Part shown: positions 9,029 to 17,993 of the stretch, piece by piece
Numbering within the stretch: position 1 is the stretch's first letter
Layout: each line of letters opens with the position of its first letter
Origin: Sphingomonas sp. SRS2
Lineage (GTDB): Bacteria; Pseudomonadota; Alphaproteobacteria; Sphingomonadales; Sphingomonadaceae
Assembly (NCBI RefSeq): GCF_000971055.1
Contig: NZ_LARW01000066.1
Coordinates: 1-64,000 of the forward strand
Direction of reading: 5' to 3'
DNA: 64,000 nucleotides
Translations under genes and position numbers: made by a program
Notes under the pieces: model-generated
Told to the model about the DNA's origin: nothing
Database searches by the model: none
Seen by the model: only the letters and a program-made list of their open reading frames with translations

Positions 9029-12000
9029 ATGGAAATGCGTTCGAAGCCTAGGCACGAAGCCTCTCCACTGTCCGTTCCGGGCTTCGCGCAGGATGTGCAG
9101 GATAGGGTGCGGGCGCTGATCAAAAGCGATTCCCACTTTCGCGCTGCGCTCCCGTCGCCGGACATCAGCGCCATGACGCGGCGGGACTCCCTTCGGCAGA
9201 TCGAACTGCTGACGGCGGTGATTGAAGGCTATCGGGACCGCCCCGCGCTGGGCCGGCGAGCGACCGAACTGGCGGCCGATCCCGTCACCGGCAAGACCGC
9301 CCGACGGTTGTTGGATCGTTTCGAAACGATCAGCTACCATGATCTTCTGAGCCGGGTGCGTGCGCTAGCGGCCTTTTGGTATCACCACATCGCGCGTCCG
9401 CTGCGACCCGATGACATGCTCTGCGTGATCGCCGCTTCGGGTTTCGATTTCACCACGATCGACATCGCCTCGATTCATCTTGGCGCGGTTCTCGTGCCCG
9501 TTCAGGCCAAAGCCCCGGCGGCGCAGTTGCTGAGCATCCTGGACGAAGTGCAGCCGCGCTGGCTGGCTGCCAGTGTCGATTCCCTGGACAGCGTCGTCGA
9601 ACTGGTTCTTGCGGGCGTGCGTCCGGTGGGGATCCTCCTGTTCGATTATCACCCGGAGGCAGACGACGAGCGTGAGGCGCTGGAGCGCGCGAAGACCATT
9701 CTGGCCGAGAGCGGCCATGATGGACTGATCGTCACCCTGTCCGACGCCATCGAGCAGGGCGGCAGGCTCGCTCCTGCCCCGGCCTATCTGGACGGCGACA
9801 TGGAGCGGCGCGTGTCCACGATCATCTACACCTCGGGCAGCACCGGGCAGCCCAAGGGTGCGATGTGGCCGGAGAAAACGATGACCGGCTCCTTGCGGGC
9901 GTTTTCGTCACTCCCCTCCATCGTGCTGCATTATGCGCCGATGAACCATTCGATCGGTCGGCCGGGCGTGTTCGCGACGCTCTGCGCCGGGGGAACCTGC
10001 TATTTCACCGCCCGGAGCGACCTTTCCGAAGTGCTCAACGACATCAGCCTGGTGCGTCCGACGCAGATGTTCTTCGTGCCTCGCGTCTGCGAGCTGCTGT
10101 TCCAGCAATATCAGATCGAGCTCGATCGCCTGAAGGCTGGCGCGGACGACGTCGGGGCGGTCGAGCGATCGCTCATCCTGGACATGCGCGAACGCGTGCT
10201 GGGCGGGCGCTTGCTGTCCGCCGCCTTCGGCACGGCACCCTTGTCACCAGCCCTGAAGACATTCATGGACCAGTGCCTGGGCTTCCCACTGGTCGACGGC
10301 TATGGGTCCACCGAATGCGGGCGGGTCCTGCTCAACAGCCAAGTCCTGCGTCCCTCGATCATCGACTATCGCCTGGATGACGTTCCCGAGCTCGGCTATT
10401 TCAACACCGACAAGCCGCATCCCAGAGGCGAGCTGTGGGTCAAGTCGTCGACCATGTTCCTGGGCTATTTCAAGCGGCCCGACGTCACCGCATCGGTGAT
10501 GACGGCGGATGGTTTCTACAAGACCGGCGACATCATGGCGGAGATCGCCCCCGATCAGCTGGTCTATCTCGATCGCCGTAACAATGTGCAGAAGCTCGCA
10601 CAGGGCGAGTTCGTCGCGATCGCGCAACTCGAAACCCTCTTCACAAACGGCGATGCGCGGATCAGGCAGGTCTTCCTTTATGGGACGAGTGACCGATCCT
10701 TCCTGCTGGGCGTCGTCGTGCCCAGTGAGGATGCCGTCCTGCAGTCGGGGATCGATCCGGAGGGGGAAACGCGCCTTAAGGCGGAGCTGCAGGCCGCGAT
10801 CAAGAATGTTGCCCTGAAAGAGGGCCTGAAGGCCTATGAAATGCCCCGCGATTTCATCGTGGAGCTTTCACCGTTCACCGTCGGCAACGGCCTGTTGGCC
10901 GACGTCGGCAAATATCAGAGGCCTAACCTCCGGAAGCATTATGGGCCCCGGCTCGAACGTCTTTACGAACAGATCGCGGCGGGCCAGGCCGACGAGCTGA
11001 TGTTGCTGCGCCGGAACGCGCGGGACATGCCCCTGCTCGATACGGTGATCCGCGCCGTCCGCGCCACGCTTGGGCTCGATGATGTCGACCTGTCGGGCAG
11101 CACGAAATTCTCCAGGCTGGGCGGAGATTCCCTGTCGGCGCTATCCTGTTCACTGTTGCTGGAGGAGATTTACGACGTCGACATCCCGGCGGCGGTGATC
11201 AACGGCCCGGGAGGAACCCTGCAGCACATCGTCGACCATATCGCTCGCGCCCTGTCACAGGATCGCGGGCGCCCCACCTTCGCATCCGTCCATGGGCGCG
11301 GGGCCACGGAAATCCGCGCCGCGGACCTGAAGCTCGAGAAGTTCCTGGATGCCCCCTCTCTCGATGCCGGCCATGCGGTGCTGCCGGCCCGCCAGGATGT
11401 CCGCACCGTCCTGGTCACCGGTGCGACCGGTTTCCTCGGCCGCTTCCTGTGCCTGGAATGGCTGCAGCGTATGGCGGCGGTGGGCGGGCGCGTCATCTGC
11501 ATCACGCGGGGGCAGGATGCCGCCGACGCCTATCGCCGTATCGCCGATATGTTCGAATCCGGGGATGCGGACCTGAGGCGGCATTTCAGTACATTGGCCG
11601 ACGGAGCACTGACGGTGCTCCGCGGCGATCTTTCGGAGCCGGACCTTGGCCTGTCCCGGGCCGACTGGCTGGATCTCGCCGAACGCGTTGACCTGATCGT
11701 CCATCCCGCGGCGCTGGTGAACCATCTGCTGCCCTATTCCCAGCTGTTCGGGCCCAATGTCGTCGGGACGGCGGAACTGATCCGGCTGGCCATAACCCAT
11801 CGCCTCAAGCCCTTCATCAACCTGTCGACCGCCACGGTGCCGATGCTGCCATCGTTGTCGCCTGTGGATGAGGACGCGGACGTGCGCATCGCGATGCCGG
11901 TCCATCAGCCGGACAATGCGCGCTATGCGGATGGATATACGCTGAGCAAATGGGCGGGCGAAGTCCTGCTCCGCGAAGCGCATGACCGCTATCGGCTGCC

Positions 12001-12583
12001 GGTATCGGTTTTCCGATCCAGCATGATCCTGGCGCATGAGGCCTATGCCGGCCAGATCAATGTGCCGGATGTGTTCACGCGGCTGTTGTTCAGCGTCATC
12101 GTCACCGGCCTGGCGCCGCGATCCTTTTATGCGGGCGACGGTGCGGCAGCCCATTATGACGGCCTCCCCGTGAACTTCACCGCCGCAGCGATATCGGCGC
12201 TCGGCGCCGGCGTCCTTTCGGGATATCGCAGCTATCATGTGGTCAACCCGCATGATGATGGCGTGTCACTCGACACGATCGTCGGCTGGATAGCGGCCTC
12301 GGGCCGTCCGATCGAGTTCCTCGACGACTATGCGCAGTGGATCACCAGGCTTGAGCCGGCGCTGCGCAGCCTGCCGGAAAGGCAGCGCAACCAGTCGATC
12401 CTGCCGATCATCGATCATTTCGGGCAACCGGCCCCGGCCGTTCCCGGCATGCCCCTGGCTACCGAGCGGTTCAGGGCCGACCTCGACCGCTTCGCTCCTG
12501 AAGGCGCCAGGACCATTCCCCATCTGACGCGCGCCTTCGCCCTCAAATACCTGTCCGACCTGCGCGCGCTGGGCATGGTCTGA
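9029..12583 (+). CDS. carboxylic acid reductase (adenylation - carrier - thioester reductase)
   Basis: The 1184 residues have the full CAR layout. An AMP-forming adenylation domain (~40-640) carries YTSGSTGQPKG at ~267-277 and the KTGD-type motif in DGFYKTGDIMAE. A phosphopantetheine carrier domain follows, with the attachment Ser at residue 701 in LGGDSLSAL. An NAD(P)H thioester reductase domain carries VTGATGFLGRFL near 797-808 and YTLSKWAGE. The enzyme reduces a free carboxylic acid to the aldehyde using ATP and NADPH. AAGGA precedes the ATG. Length matches the ~1170-1190 typical of CARs. It needs a phosphopantetheinyl transferase, and none is in the window. CARs are best known from actinomycetes. 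Confidence 0.9.
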   Translation: MEMRSKPRHEASPLSVPGFAQDVQDRVRALIKSDSHFRAALPSPDISAMTRRDSLRQIELLTAVIEGYRDRPALGRRATELAADPVTGKTARRLLDRFETISYHDLLSRVRALAAFWYHHIARPLRPDDMLCVIAASGFDFTTIDIASIHLGAVLVPVQAKAPAAQLLSILDEVQPRWLAASVDSLDSVVELVLAGVRPVGILLFDYHPEADDEREALERAKTILAESGHDGLIVTLSDAIEQGGRLAPAPAYLDGDMERRVSTIIYTSGSTGQPKGAMWPEKTMTGSLRAFSSLPSIVLHYAPMNHSIGRPGVFATLCAGGTCYFTARSDLSEVLNDISLVRPTQMFFVPRVCELLFQQYQIELDRLKAGADDVGAVERSLILDMRERVLGGRLLSAAFGTAPLSPALKTFMDQCLGFPLVDGYGSTECGRVLLNSQVLRPSIIDYRLDDVPELGYFNTDKPHPRGELWVKSSTMFLGYFKRPDVTASVMTADGFYKTGDIMAEIAPDQLVYLDRRNNVQKLAQGEFVAIAQLETLFTNGDARIRQVFLYGTSDRSFLLGVVVPSEDAVLQSGIDPEGETRLKAELQAAIKNVALKEGLKAYEMPRDFIVELSPFTVGNGLLADVGKYQRPNLRKHYGPRLERLYEQIAAGQADELMLLRRNARDMPLLDTVIRAVRATLGLDDVDLSGSTKFSRLGGDSLSALSCSLLLEEIYDVDIPAAVINGPGGTLQHIVDHIARALSQDRGRPTFASVHGRGATEIRAADLKLEKFLDAPSLDAGHAVLPARQDVRTVLVTGATGFLGRFLCLEWLQRMAAVGGRVICITRGQDAADAYRRIADMFESGDADLRRHFSTLADGALTVLRGDLSEPDLGLSRADWLDLAERVDLIVHPAALVNHLLPYSQLFGPNVVGTAELIRLAITHRLKPFINLSTATVPMLPSLSPVDEDADVRIAMPVHQPDNARYADGYTLSKWAGEVLLREAHDRYRLPVSVFRSSMILAHEAYAGQINVPDVFTRLLFSVIVTGLAPRSFYAGDGAAAHYDGLPVNFTAAAISALGAGVLSGYRSYHVVNPHDDGVSLDTIVGWIAASGRPIEFLDDYAQWITRLEPALRSLPERQRNQSILPIIDHFGQPAPAVPGMPLATERFRADLDRFAPEGARTIPHLTRAFALKYLSDLRALGMV

Positions 12584-12617
12584 TGACCCGTCATCGGCCG
12601 CATGAAGGGAGTATTGC

Positions 12618-13823
12618 ATGACCAGGCAGAAACTGGTGCTCGGTTCGCTGTGGTTGCTGCTGCTCGCGAATTATCTGGAGCGGGTCGCGATCAGCTTCGC
12701 CGGCCCAAGCATCATGGCGGCACTGTCGATGACGCCCCGCACCTTCGGCGCCGTGCTGTCGGCGTTCGGCATCGGCTATCTGCTGGCCCAGATCCCGGGC
12801 GGGCTGCTTGCCGACCGCTACGGTGCCCGGCGGATGCTGGTGATCGCGGCGGTCCTATGGGCTTTCTTCACGGGGCTGACCGGGCTCACCGTCACCGTGA
12901 CGGCTTTCGTGGTCGTGCGCTTTCTGTTTGGCCTTTCGGAGGGCGTGGTCATGTCCTCCTTCTACAAGACCATCGGCGATAATTTCGAACCCGCGAAGCG
13001 CGCAAGGGCGGTTTCGATCGGGCTGACCGCGATTGCAGTGGCGCCCGCCTGCGCGGGGCCGCTCGTCGGCGGACTGGTGGCGCATTCGGGCTGGCAGGCC
13101 ATGTTCCTGTGGATGATGATCCCGGCATTGCTGGCCGCCCTTTGCGCCTATTTCTTCATCCCACAGCAAGCGTCAGTGGCGCTGGCGGAGCCGGATCCGC
13201 CCGAAGAAAGGGGCGGCTATATCGATGTTCTCAAACAGCCGAGCCTATGGCTTCTGTCGCTCGCCGCTTTCGCCTGGAACATTCCCTATTGGGGTTTCCT
13301 GGGCTGGATGCCCAGTTACCTGGCGATGGCGCGCGGCATCGATCTCAAGATGCTGGGTATGCTCGCGGCTATCCCCTATGTGTTCGCCTTCCTCGGTATC
13401 CTCGCCTTCGGCTGGCTGGGAAGCAGGCTTCCGCGCCACTGCACCTATATCGTGGCCGGCGGGTTCGCGGCCGCCGCGCTGTCGCTCGCAGGTGCCTATC
13501 GTGCAGAGACGGTGCCGTCGGCTATCGCGGGCCTGTCGGCCGCCGCCTTCTTTCTGTTCGGCGTAGGCGGCCCGATCGGGAAGATATCGCTCGACCTGGC
13601 GCCTGCACGCCGGCGGGCGGCGTTCGTCGGCACATATGGCACCGCCGGCCAGATCAGCAGCGCCCTCGCGCCTGGCGTGATCGGCTTTCTCGTCTCCGAG
13701 ACCGGCAATTTCGGGAGCGGGTTCACATTGATGGCCGTCTCGCTCGGCCTGTCGGCCGTCTGCCTGCTCGCACTGACGCCCGCCGCCGCGCGTGGACATC
13801 GCGCCGGGACGTTACCTGCGTAA
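12618..13823 (+). CDS. MFS transporter
   Basis: This is a 401-residue inner-membrane carrier with about twelve hydrophobic segments. It has the MFS loop 2-3 motif GGLLADRYGARR at ~60-71 and an N-terminal start typical of the anion:cation symporter/NNP-like group (LLANYLERVAISFAGPSI). The ATG follows GGGAG and lies 34 bases after the CAR stop, so the two are probably cotranscribed. It may import the acid used by the CAR or export a product. The direction and substrate cannot be read from sequence. Confidence 0.85.
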   Translation: MTRQKLVLGSLWLLLLANYLERVAISFAGPSIMAALSMTPRTFGAVLSAFGIGYLLAQIPGGLLADRYGARRMLVIAAVLWAFFTGLTGLTVTVTAFVVVRFLFGLSEGVVMSSFYKTIGDNFEPAKRARAVSIGLTAIAVAPACAGPLVGGLVAHSGWQAMFLWMMIPALLAALCAYFFIPQQASVALAEPDPPEERGGYIDVLKQPSLWLLSLAAFAWNIPYWGFLGWMPSYLAMARGIDLKMLGMLAAIPYVFAFLGILAFGWLGSRLPRHCTYIVAGGFAAAALSLAGAYRAETVPSAIAGLSAAAFFLFGVGGPIGKISLDLAPARRRAAFVGTYGTAGQISSALAPGVIGFLVSETGNFGSGFTLMAVSLGLSAVCLLALTPAAARGHRAGTLPA

Positions 13824-14052
13824 GTGCAACGGAGCCAGTTTCGCGCCGACGTCGTCCCGGGCAGATGTTTCCGGGGTGCAAGCGGGAATCGGAGAATTAT
13901 AAGCATACATATTAATAGCTTAATGAGCCATTTCTTAACTGGGAGGGAGGCATCGAAGTTTGCGCCTTCCGATATGAAGTAGCTCGCCGCCAGCGCTTGA
14001 TACTCCCCGTCACAATCGTCCGATAATAGCCCTATTCCGCGCTTTCTAAATA

Positions 14053-14080
14053 TTGACAGTATACATTCTATCTCTATGCT
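14053..14080 (+). promoter_or_regulatory. sigma-70-like promoter
   Basis: TTGACA (14053-14058) is separated by 16 bases from TATGCT (14075-14080). The start would fall about 25 bases before the flavin hydroxylase ATG at 14111. This is the best -35/-10 pair I see in the 287-base gap. The rest of 13824-14110 is AT-rich and holds no gene that I can recognise. Confidence 0.5.
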
Positions 14081-14110
14081 GCTCCCATAATTAGAGACTC
14101 AGGGGAGAGT

Positions 14111-15364
14111 ATGGCGAACGGTCCTGTCATCATCTGTGGCGGCGGCATCGGCGGGTTGTCCGCCGCGCTGGGTCTGGCGAAATTCGGCGTTCGGTCTATC
14201 GTGCTGGAGCGGGCGCCGCAGATCGCCGAGATCGGCGCCGGCATTCAGCTGGGCCCCAACGCGTTCCACATCTTCGATTTTTTCGGAATCGGCGCAGCGG
14301 TTCGCGAGACCGCGGTGTTCATCGATCGGTGCCGTCTGATGGACGCGATTTCAGCCGAGCAGATCACCGAGCTGACGATCGACGAGGCATTTCTGGCGCG
14401 TTTCCAGAACCCTTACGCCGTCGTCCACAGGGCCGAACTGCATAGCCTGATCCTCCAGGGTTGCCGCGCCAGCGGGCTGGTGGAGTTTCGCACCAACGCG
14501 GAAGTTGTGGGCTATGAGCAGGGCGAGGGCGAAGCCGCCGCGATCCTGGCCTCGGGCGACAGGGTGCGGGGTCGCGCCGTCATCGGCGCCGATGGCCTCT
14601 GGTCGAGCATCCGGAGCCAGCTGGTAAACGACGGCGCGCCGCGCGTGACCGGCCATACGACCTACCGCGCGGTCATCCCGGTCGAGGATATGCCCGAGCA
14701 GCTGCGCTGGAACGATATGGCGCTTTGGGCCGGTCCGAAATGCCACATCGTCCATTATCCATTGTCGGGCTGGAAGCTGTTCAACCTGGTCGTCACCTAC
14801 CATAACCATGCGCCGGAGCCGGTTTCCGGCGTGCCGGTGGATGCGGCCGAAGTGCTGCTGGGGTTCGAGGATGTCCATGAGCTGCCCCGGCAGGTCATCT
14901 CCATCGCCCGGGACTGGCGCAAGTGGGTGCTGTGTGATCGCGCGCCGCTGATGAACTGGACGCAGGGTCGCGTCACGCTCCTCGGCGATGCGGCGCACCC
15001 CACGATGCAATATATGGCCCAGGGCGCTTGCATGGCGATGGAGGACGGCGCGGTGCTGGCCTCGGAGATCGCGCAGGCGCCCGACGATGTCCCGGCCGCC
15101 CTTCAGCGCTATCAGGAACGCCGCCTGCTCCGTACCGCGCGCATCGTGCTGCTGTCGCGTGAGATGGGCGATCATGTCCTGCACGCAACGGGCGCTCATG
15201 CGGCTCTGCGAAACAACCTCATGGGACGCAAATCGCAGGCCGAGTGGCATGAGATCCTGGACTGGCTTTACCGGCCTGGCTGCCTCGGTGATGACATAGT
15301 CCAGGCTGCCTCCAGCGACTGCGAAACGTCTTCGAGCTCTGAAAAAGCGTTGGCAGCCGAATAA
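14111..15364 (+). CDS. FAD-dependent aromatic monooxygenase (salicylate / 3-hydroxybenzoate hydroxylase type)
   Basis: This 417-residue single-component flavoprotein hydroxylates an aromatic ring using NAD(P)H and O2. The FAD-binding GxGxxG is in CGGGIGGLSAALGLAKFG near the N-terminus. The DG motif is in GADGLWSSIR (~160-170). The GD motif is in VTLLGDAAHPTMQYMAQGAC (~288-307), whose AQGAC-MAMEDG tail is shared with 3-hydroxybenzoate 6-hydroxylases. GGGGAGAGT precedes the start. It leads the run of oxygenase genes, just after a promoter-like sequence. 3-Hydroxybenzoate or salicylate are the family substrates, but no gentisate dioxygenase is nearby, so the substrate stays open. Confidence 0.85.
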   Translation: MANGPVIICGGGIGGLSAALGLAKFGVRSIVLERAPQIAEIGAGIQLGPNAFHIFDFFGIGAAVRETAVFIDRCRLMDAISAEQITELTIDEAFLARFQNPYAVVHRAELHSLILQGCRASGLVEFRTNAEVVGYEQGEGEAAAILASGDRVRGRAVIGADGLWSSIRSQLVNDGAPRVTGHTTYRAVIPVEDMPEQLRWNDMALWAGPKCHIVHYPLSGWKLFNLVVTYHNHAPEPVSGVPVDAAEVLLGFEDVHELPRQVISIARDWRKWVLCDRAPLMNWTQGRVTLLGDAAHPTMQYMAQGACMAMEDGAVLASEIAQAPDDVPAALQRYQERRLLRTARIVLLSREMGDHVLHATGAHAALRNNLMGRKSQAEWHEILDWLYRPGCLGDDIVQAASSDCETSSSSEKALAAE

Positions 15365-15425
15365 AGTATAACAACGAAAATATAATATAATGGGCGACAT
15401 AATAATAACGGTTTGAGGATGTGTT

Positions 15426-16457
15426 ATGTCATTTCTTCGCAATTGTTGGTATATGGCGGCGTGGAAGGATGAGATCCAGGATAAGCCGCTTGGCCGGCAG
15501 ATCATTGGCGAGCACATCGTATTCTTTCGGCGTTCGACCGGAGACGTCGTCGCGCTGTCGGGCCGGTGCTCCCATCGCTTCGCGCCTCTGCATCTGGGCA
15601 AGATCATCGATGACGCGATCGAATGCCCCTATCACGGCCTGCGCTATAATGGGGAAGGCGCCTGTGTGCTCAATCCCCAGGGCAATGGAGCCACACCCAG
15701 GAGCGTCCGCCAGACCGTCTATCCGCTGATCGAGCGCTACGGCGGATACTGGATCTGGATGGGTGATCCGGACCGGGCGGACCCGACCCTGCTGCCCGAT
15801 TATTATTTCCTGGAGGATCCGCGGTTCAACTATGTGAGCGGCTATATTCATTCAGCCTCGAACTATGAGCTGATGACCGACAACATCCTGGATCTCGGCC
15901 ATGTTGATTTCCTGCACGCGGGAACGCTCGGATGCGAGGCCACGGTTCGCGCCAAGACCGACGTCCGCCAGATCGGCGACCGGGTGGAATGCGATCGCTG
16001 GATGGCCAATGAGGTGCAGAGCCCGGTCATCAACTATATCTTCCGACGCGAGGGACGGGTGGATGCATGGCTCGACGTGCGGTGGGAGCCGCCCGGGCTG
16101 ATGATGCTGACCGTCGGCGTGACGGATGTGGGCGCGTCGCGCGAAGCCGGTGCGGCGATCGAGAATGTTCATCTGATGACGCCTGAAACCGAAGATTCGA
16201 CCCATTATTTCTGGGCGAACGCACGCGACTTCCAGCTGAACGACGAGGAGTTCGATCGGAACCTCTACGAATCCGCGACTGCGGCCTTCACGCTCGAGGA
16301 CAAGCCGATGATCGAGGCGCAGCAGCGGATGATGGGCACCAATGATCTGTTCTCGTTGAAGCCAGCATTGTTGCCCGGCGATGCGGCGGGCGTGATGGCG
16401 CGCCGGACACTCGCAAAGCTCATCAAGCAGGAAAGCGAGCGTGATCATGCGGGATGA
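15426..16457 (+). CDS. Rieske non-heme iron oxygenase, VanA / O-demethylase type
   Basis: This 343-residue oxygenase component has a Rieske [2Fe-2S] site at its N-terminus (CSHRFAPLHLGKIIDD, then CPYHGL; C-x-H and C-x2-H). The mononuclear iron site is in DNILDLGHVDFLH (~150-162). Length, starting pattern (FLRNCWYMAAW) and domain order match vanillate O-demethylase VanA and dicamba monooxygenase, which remove methyl groups from methoxyaromatics. GAGGA precedes the ATG. Its stop overlaps a possible ATG of the next frame. It needs a ferredoxin/reductase partner such as VanB. None is adjacent, though a [2Fe-2S] ferredoxin sits at 28525. The substrate is inferred only as a methoxylated aromatic. 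Confidence 0.87.
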   Translation: MSFLRNCWYMAAWKDEIQDKPLGRQIIGEHIVFFRRSTGDVVALSGRCSHRFAPLHLGKIIDDAIECPYHGLRYNGEGACVLNPQGNGATPRSVRQTVYPLIERYGGYWIWMGDPDRADPTLLPDYYFLEDPRFNYVSGYIHSASNYELMTDNILDLGHVDFLHAGTLGCEATVRAKTDVRQIGDRVECDRWMANEVQSPVINYIFRREGRVDAWLDVRWEPPGLMMLTVGVTDVGASREAGAAIENVHLMTPETEDSTHYFWANARDFQLNDEEFDRNLYESATAAFTLEDKPMIEAQQRMMGTNDLFSLKPALLPGDAAGVMARRTLAKLIKQESERDHAG

Positions 16458-16579
16458 GATCGACCATTTTGAGCAACTTGCATCAGCCTCACCAGCAGCT
16501 GAGCAACGGACAACCCGGCGACAATGGGTTTCGCCCGCGGCCTGACGCCCATGCCGCGAATCCCCTTATGGACGGAGTG

Positions 16580-17980
16580 ATGAATATGATGAGCGCCGCA
16601 CTCGAAGCCACCGACAGGGCCTCTGAGAAGGAAATTGCCCGGAACGATTATCCGGCCGGTTTCCCTGCACTGCACCCTGTTCCGATCGGCCGCTACACCG
16701 ATCCCGCCTTTCTGGAGGCAGAGAACCGCCACCTCTGGAAGTCTTCCTGGCTGCTGGCCGGGACGGAGGGGGACATCCCGGAATCGGGCTCCTATATCCT
16801 GTTCGAGAATGCCGGATTGTCGATCATCATCAGTCGCGGCGACAACGGCGTCATTCGCGCCTTTCACAATATCTGCCGGCATCGCGCCGCAGCGCTGCTC
16901 GAAAAGCCGCAGGGCAAGGCGAAGCGGTTCGTCTGTCCCTATCATGCCTGGAGCTATTCGCATGAAGGCAAGCTCGTCTCGGTACCGCGCGAGCATGATT
17001 TCGCCTGTATCGAGAAGGCGAAGCTCGGCCTTATCCCGGTAAGGTGCGAGTCGTGGCGCGGCATGATCTTCATCAACTGCGACATGGATGCCGCGCCCCT
17101 CAGCGAACTCCTGGCGCCAATCGCGAAGTCGACCGAAGGATTCCCGATCGAGACTGTCGTGACACGCGGACATTTTCGGATCGAAATGGATTGCAACTGG
17201 AAGCTGGCCTATCAGAACTTCCTGGAATTCTATCATGCGCCGGCCATCCATGCACAAAGCCTGGTGCCGCATTTCTCGCTTAAGAGCTTCCACATGTCGC
17301 TGCTCGGCAACGCGCATGTGAGCTACGCGATCAAGAAAAAGGGCGGCAACTCCGTCTATGTGGGCGACGCGGCATTCGCGCCCGAGGGGATCGATCCGGT
17401 CTATTACGACTATATGATTTCGCTGGGCCTTTTCCCGAACAGCTTTGCGGCTCTCGATCCGGCCGGTTTCGCGCTGCAGTCCTTCTGGCCACTGGGTGTG
17501 GATCGTTCGGTGATGGAGGTCCGTATGCTCGGCTGGGACACGGGCAAGGACGAGGGCAATTACTGGGAAGCCGTTCGCGAACGCTTCGACGTCGTGGTGG
17601 GCGAGGATACGCGCTATACCAGGACGCTTCAGCGCAGCTGCGAAAGCGGTTTCGCGACGGACCTGATCATGGGCTATCAGGAGCGGGCGCTCTATCGGTT
17701 CGAAGAGGAGCTGGATCGGCAGATCGGCGTCGAGAATATCCCGGAGCACCTGCGGGTGACCCAGGTCCTGCGGTTGGCGCCGAGACCCGGTAGCGGGAAC
17801 GCGGCGATCGATCATCCTGCTGCTTCGATCGACGGCCGGCCAAGCAGCGGGGGGCGGGCTTCCGACCGCCCACCGGCGCTGATCTCCGCCCCGGACGAGT
17901 ATCTCCGTGCGGGAGCGCCGACAGGACGGACGCGGTCATTCACCGATCGCGTCCGGTCCGGCCCGGATGGAGCGAGCTGA
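16580..17980 (+). CDS. Rieske aromatic ring-hydroxylating oxygenase, alpha subunit
   Basis: This large oxygenase subunit has a Rieske pair CRHRAAALLEKPQGKAKRF...CPYHAWSY and the mononuclear iron site NWKLAYQNFLEFYHAPAIH. I chose the ATG at 16580 because GGACGGAG sits just upstream. The frame is open to an ATG at 16454 that overlaps the previous stop, giving 508 residues, but that extra leader looks unrelated to the family. The last ~60 residues (after LRLAPRPGS) are rich in Pro, Arg, Ser and Gly and extend beyond the usual family end. No beta subunit gene follows, so it is probably an alpha-only homotrimer. The reductase partner is not in the window. Confidence 0.83.
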   Translation: MNMMSAALEATDRASEKEIARNDYPAGFPALHPVPIGRYTDPAFLEAENRHLWKSSWLLAGTEGDIPESGSYILFENAGLSIIISRGDNGVIRAFHNICRHRAAALLEKPQGKAKRFVCPYHAWSYSHEGKLVSVPREHDFACIEKAKLGLIPVRCESWRGMIFINCDMDAAPLSELLAPIAKSTEGFPIETVVTRGHFRIEMDCNWKLAYQNFLEFYHAPAIHAQSLVPHFSLKSFHMSLLGNAHVSYAIKKKGGNSVYVGDAAFAPEGIDPVYYDYMISLGLFPNSFAALDPAGFALQSFWPLGVDRSVMEVRMLGWDTGKDEGNYWEAVRERFDVVVGEDTRYTRTLQRSCESGFATDLIMGYQERALYRFEEELDRQIGVENIPEHLRVTQVLRLAPRPGSGNAAIDHPAASIDGRPSSGGRASDRPPALISAPDEYLRAGAPTGRTRSFTDRVRSGPDGAS

Positions 17981-17993
17981 CCGCGAGGAAATG

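Noticed and set aside
8063-9340. 425-residue minus-strand open frame opposite the SDR and CAR start
   Set aside because: It is antisense to two well-supported genes, is rich in Arg, Gly and His as expected from a GC-rich complement, and shows no family motif.
11255-12253. 332-residue minus-strand frame opposite the CAR reductase domain
   Set aside because: It is a complement of a clear catalytic domain, with no motifs and no ribosome site.
16445-17815. 456-residue minus-strand frame opposite the Rieske alpha subunit
   Set aside because: The plus strand carries both iron-site motifs, and the minus frame has no recognisable domain.
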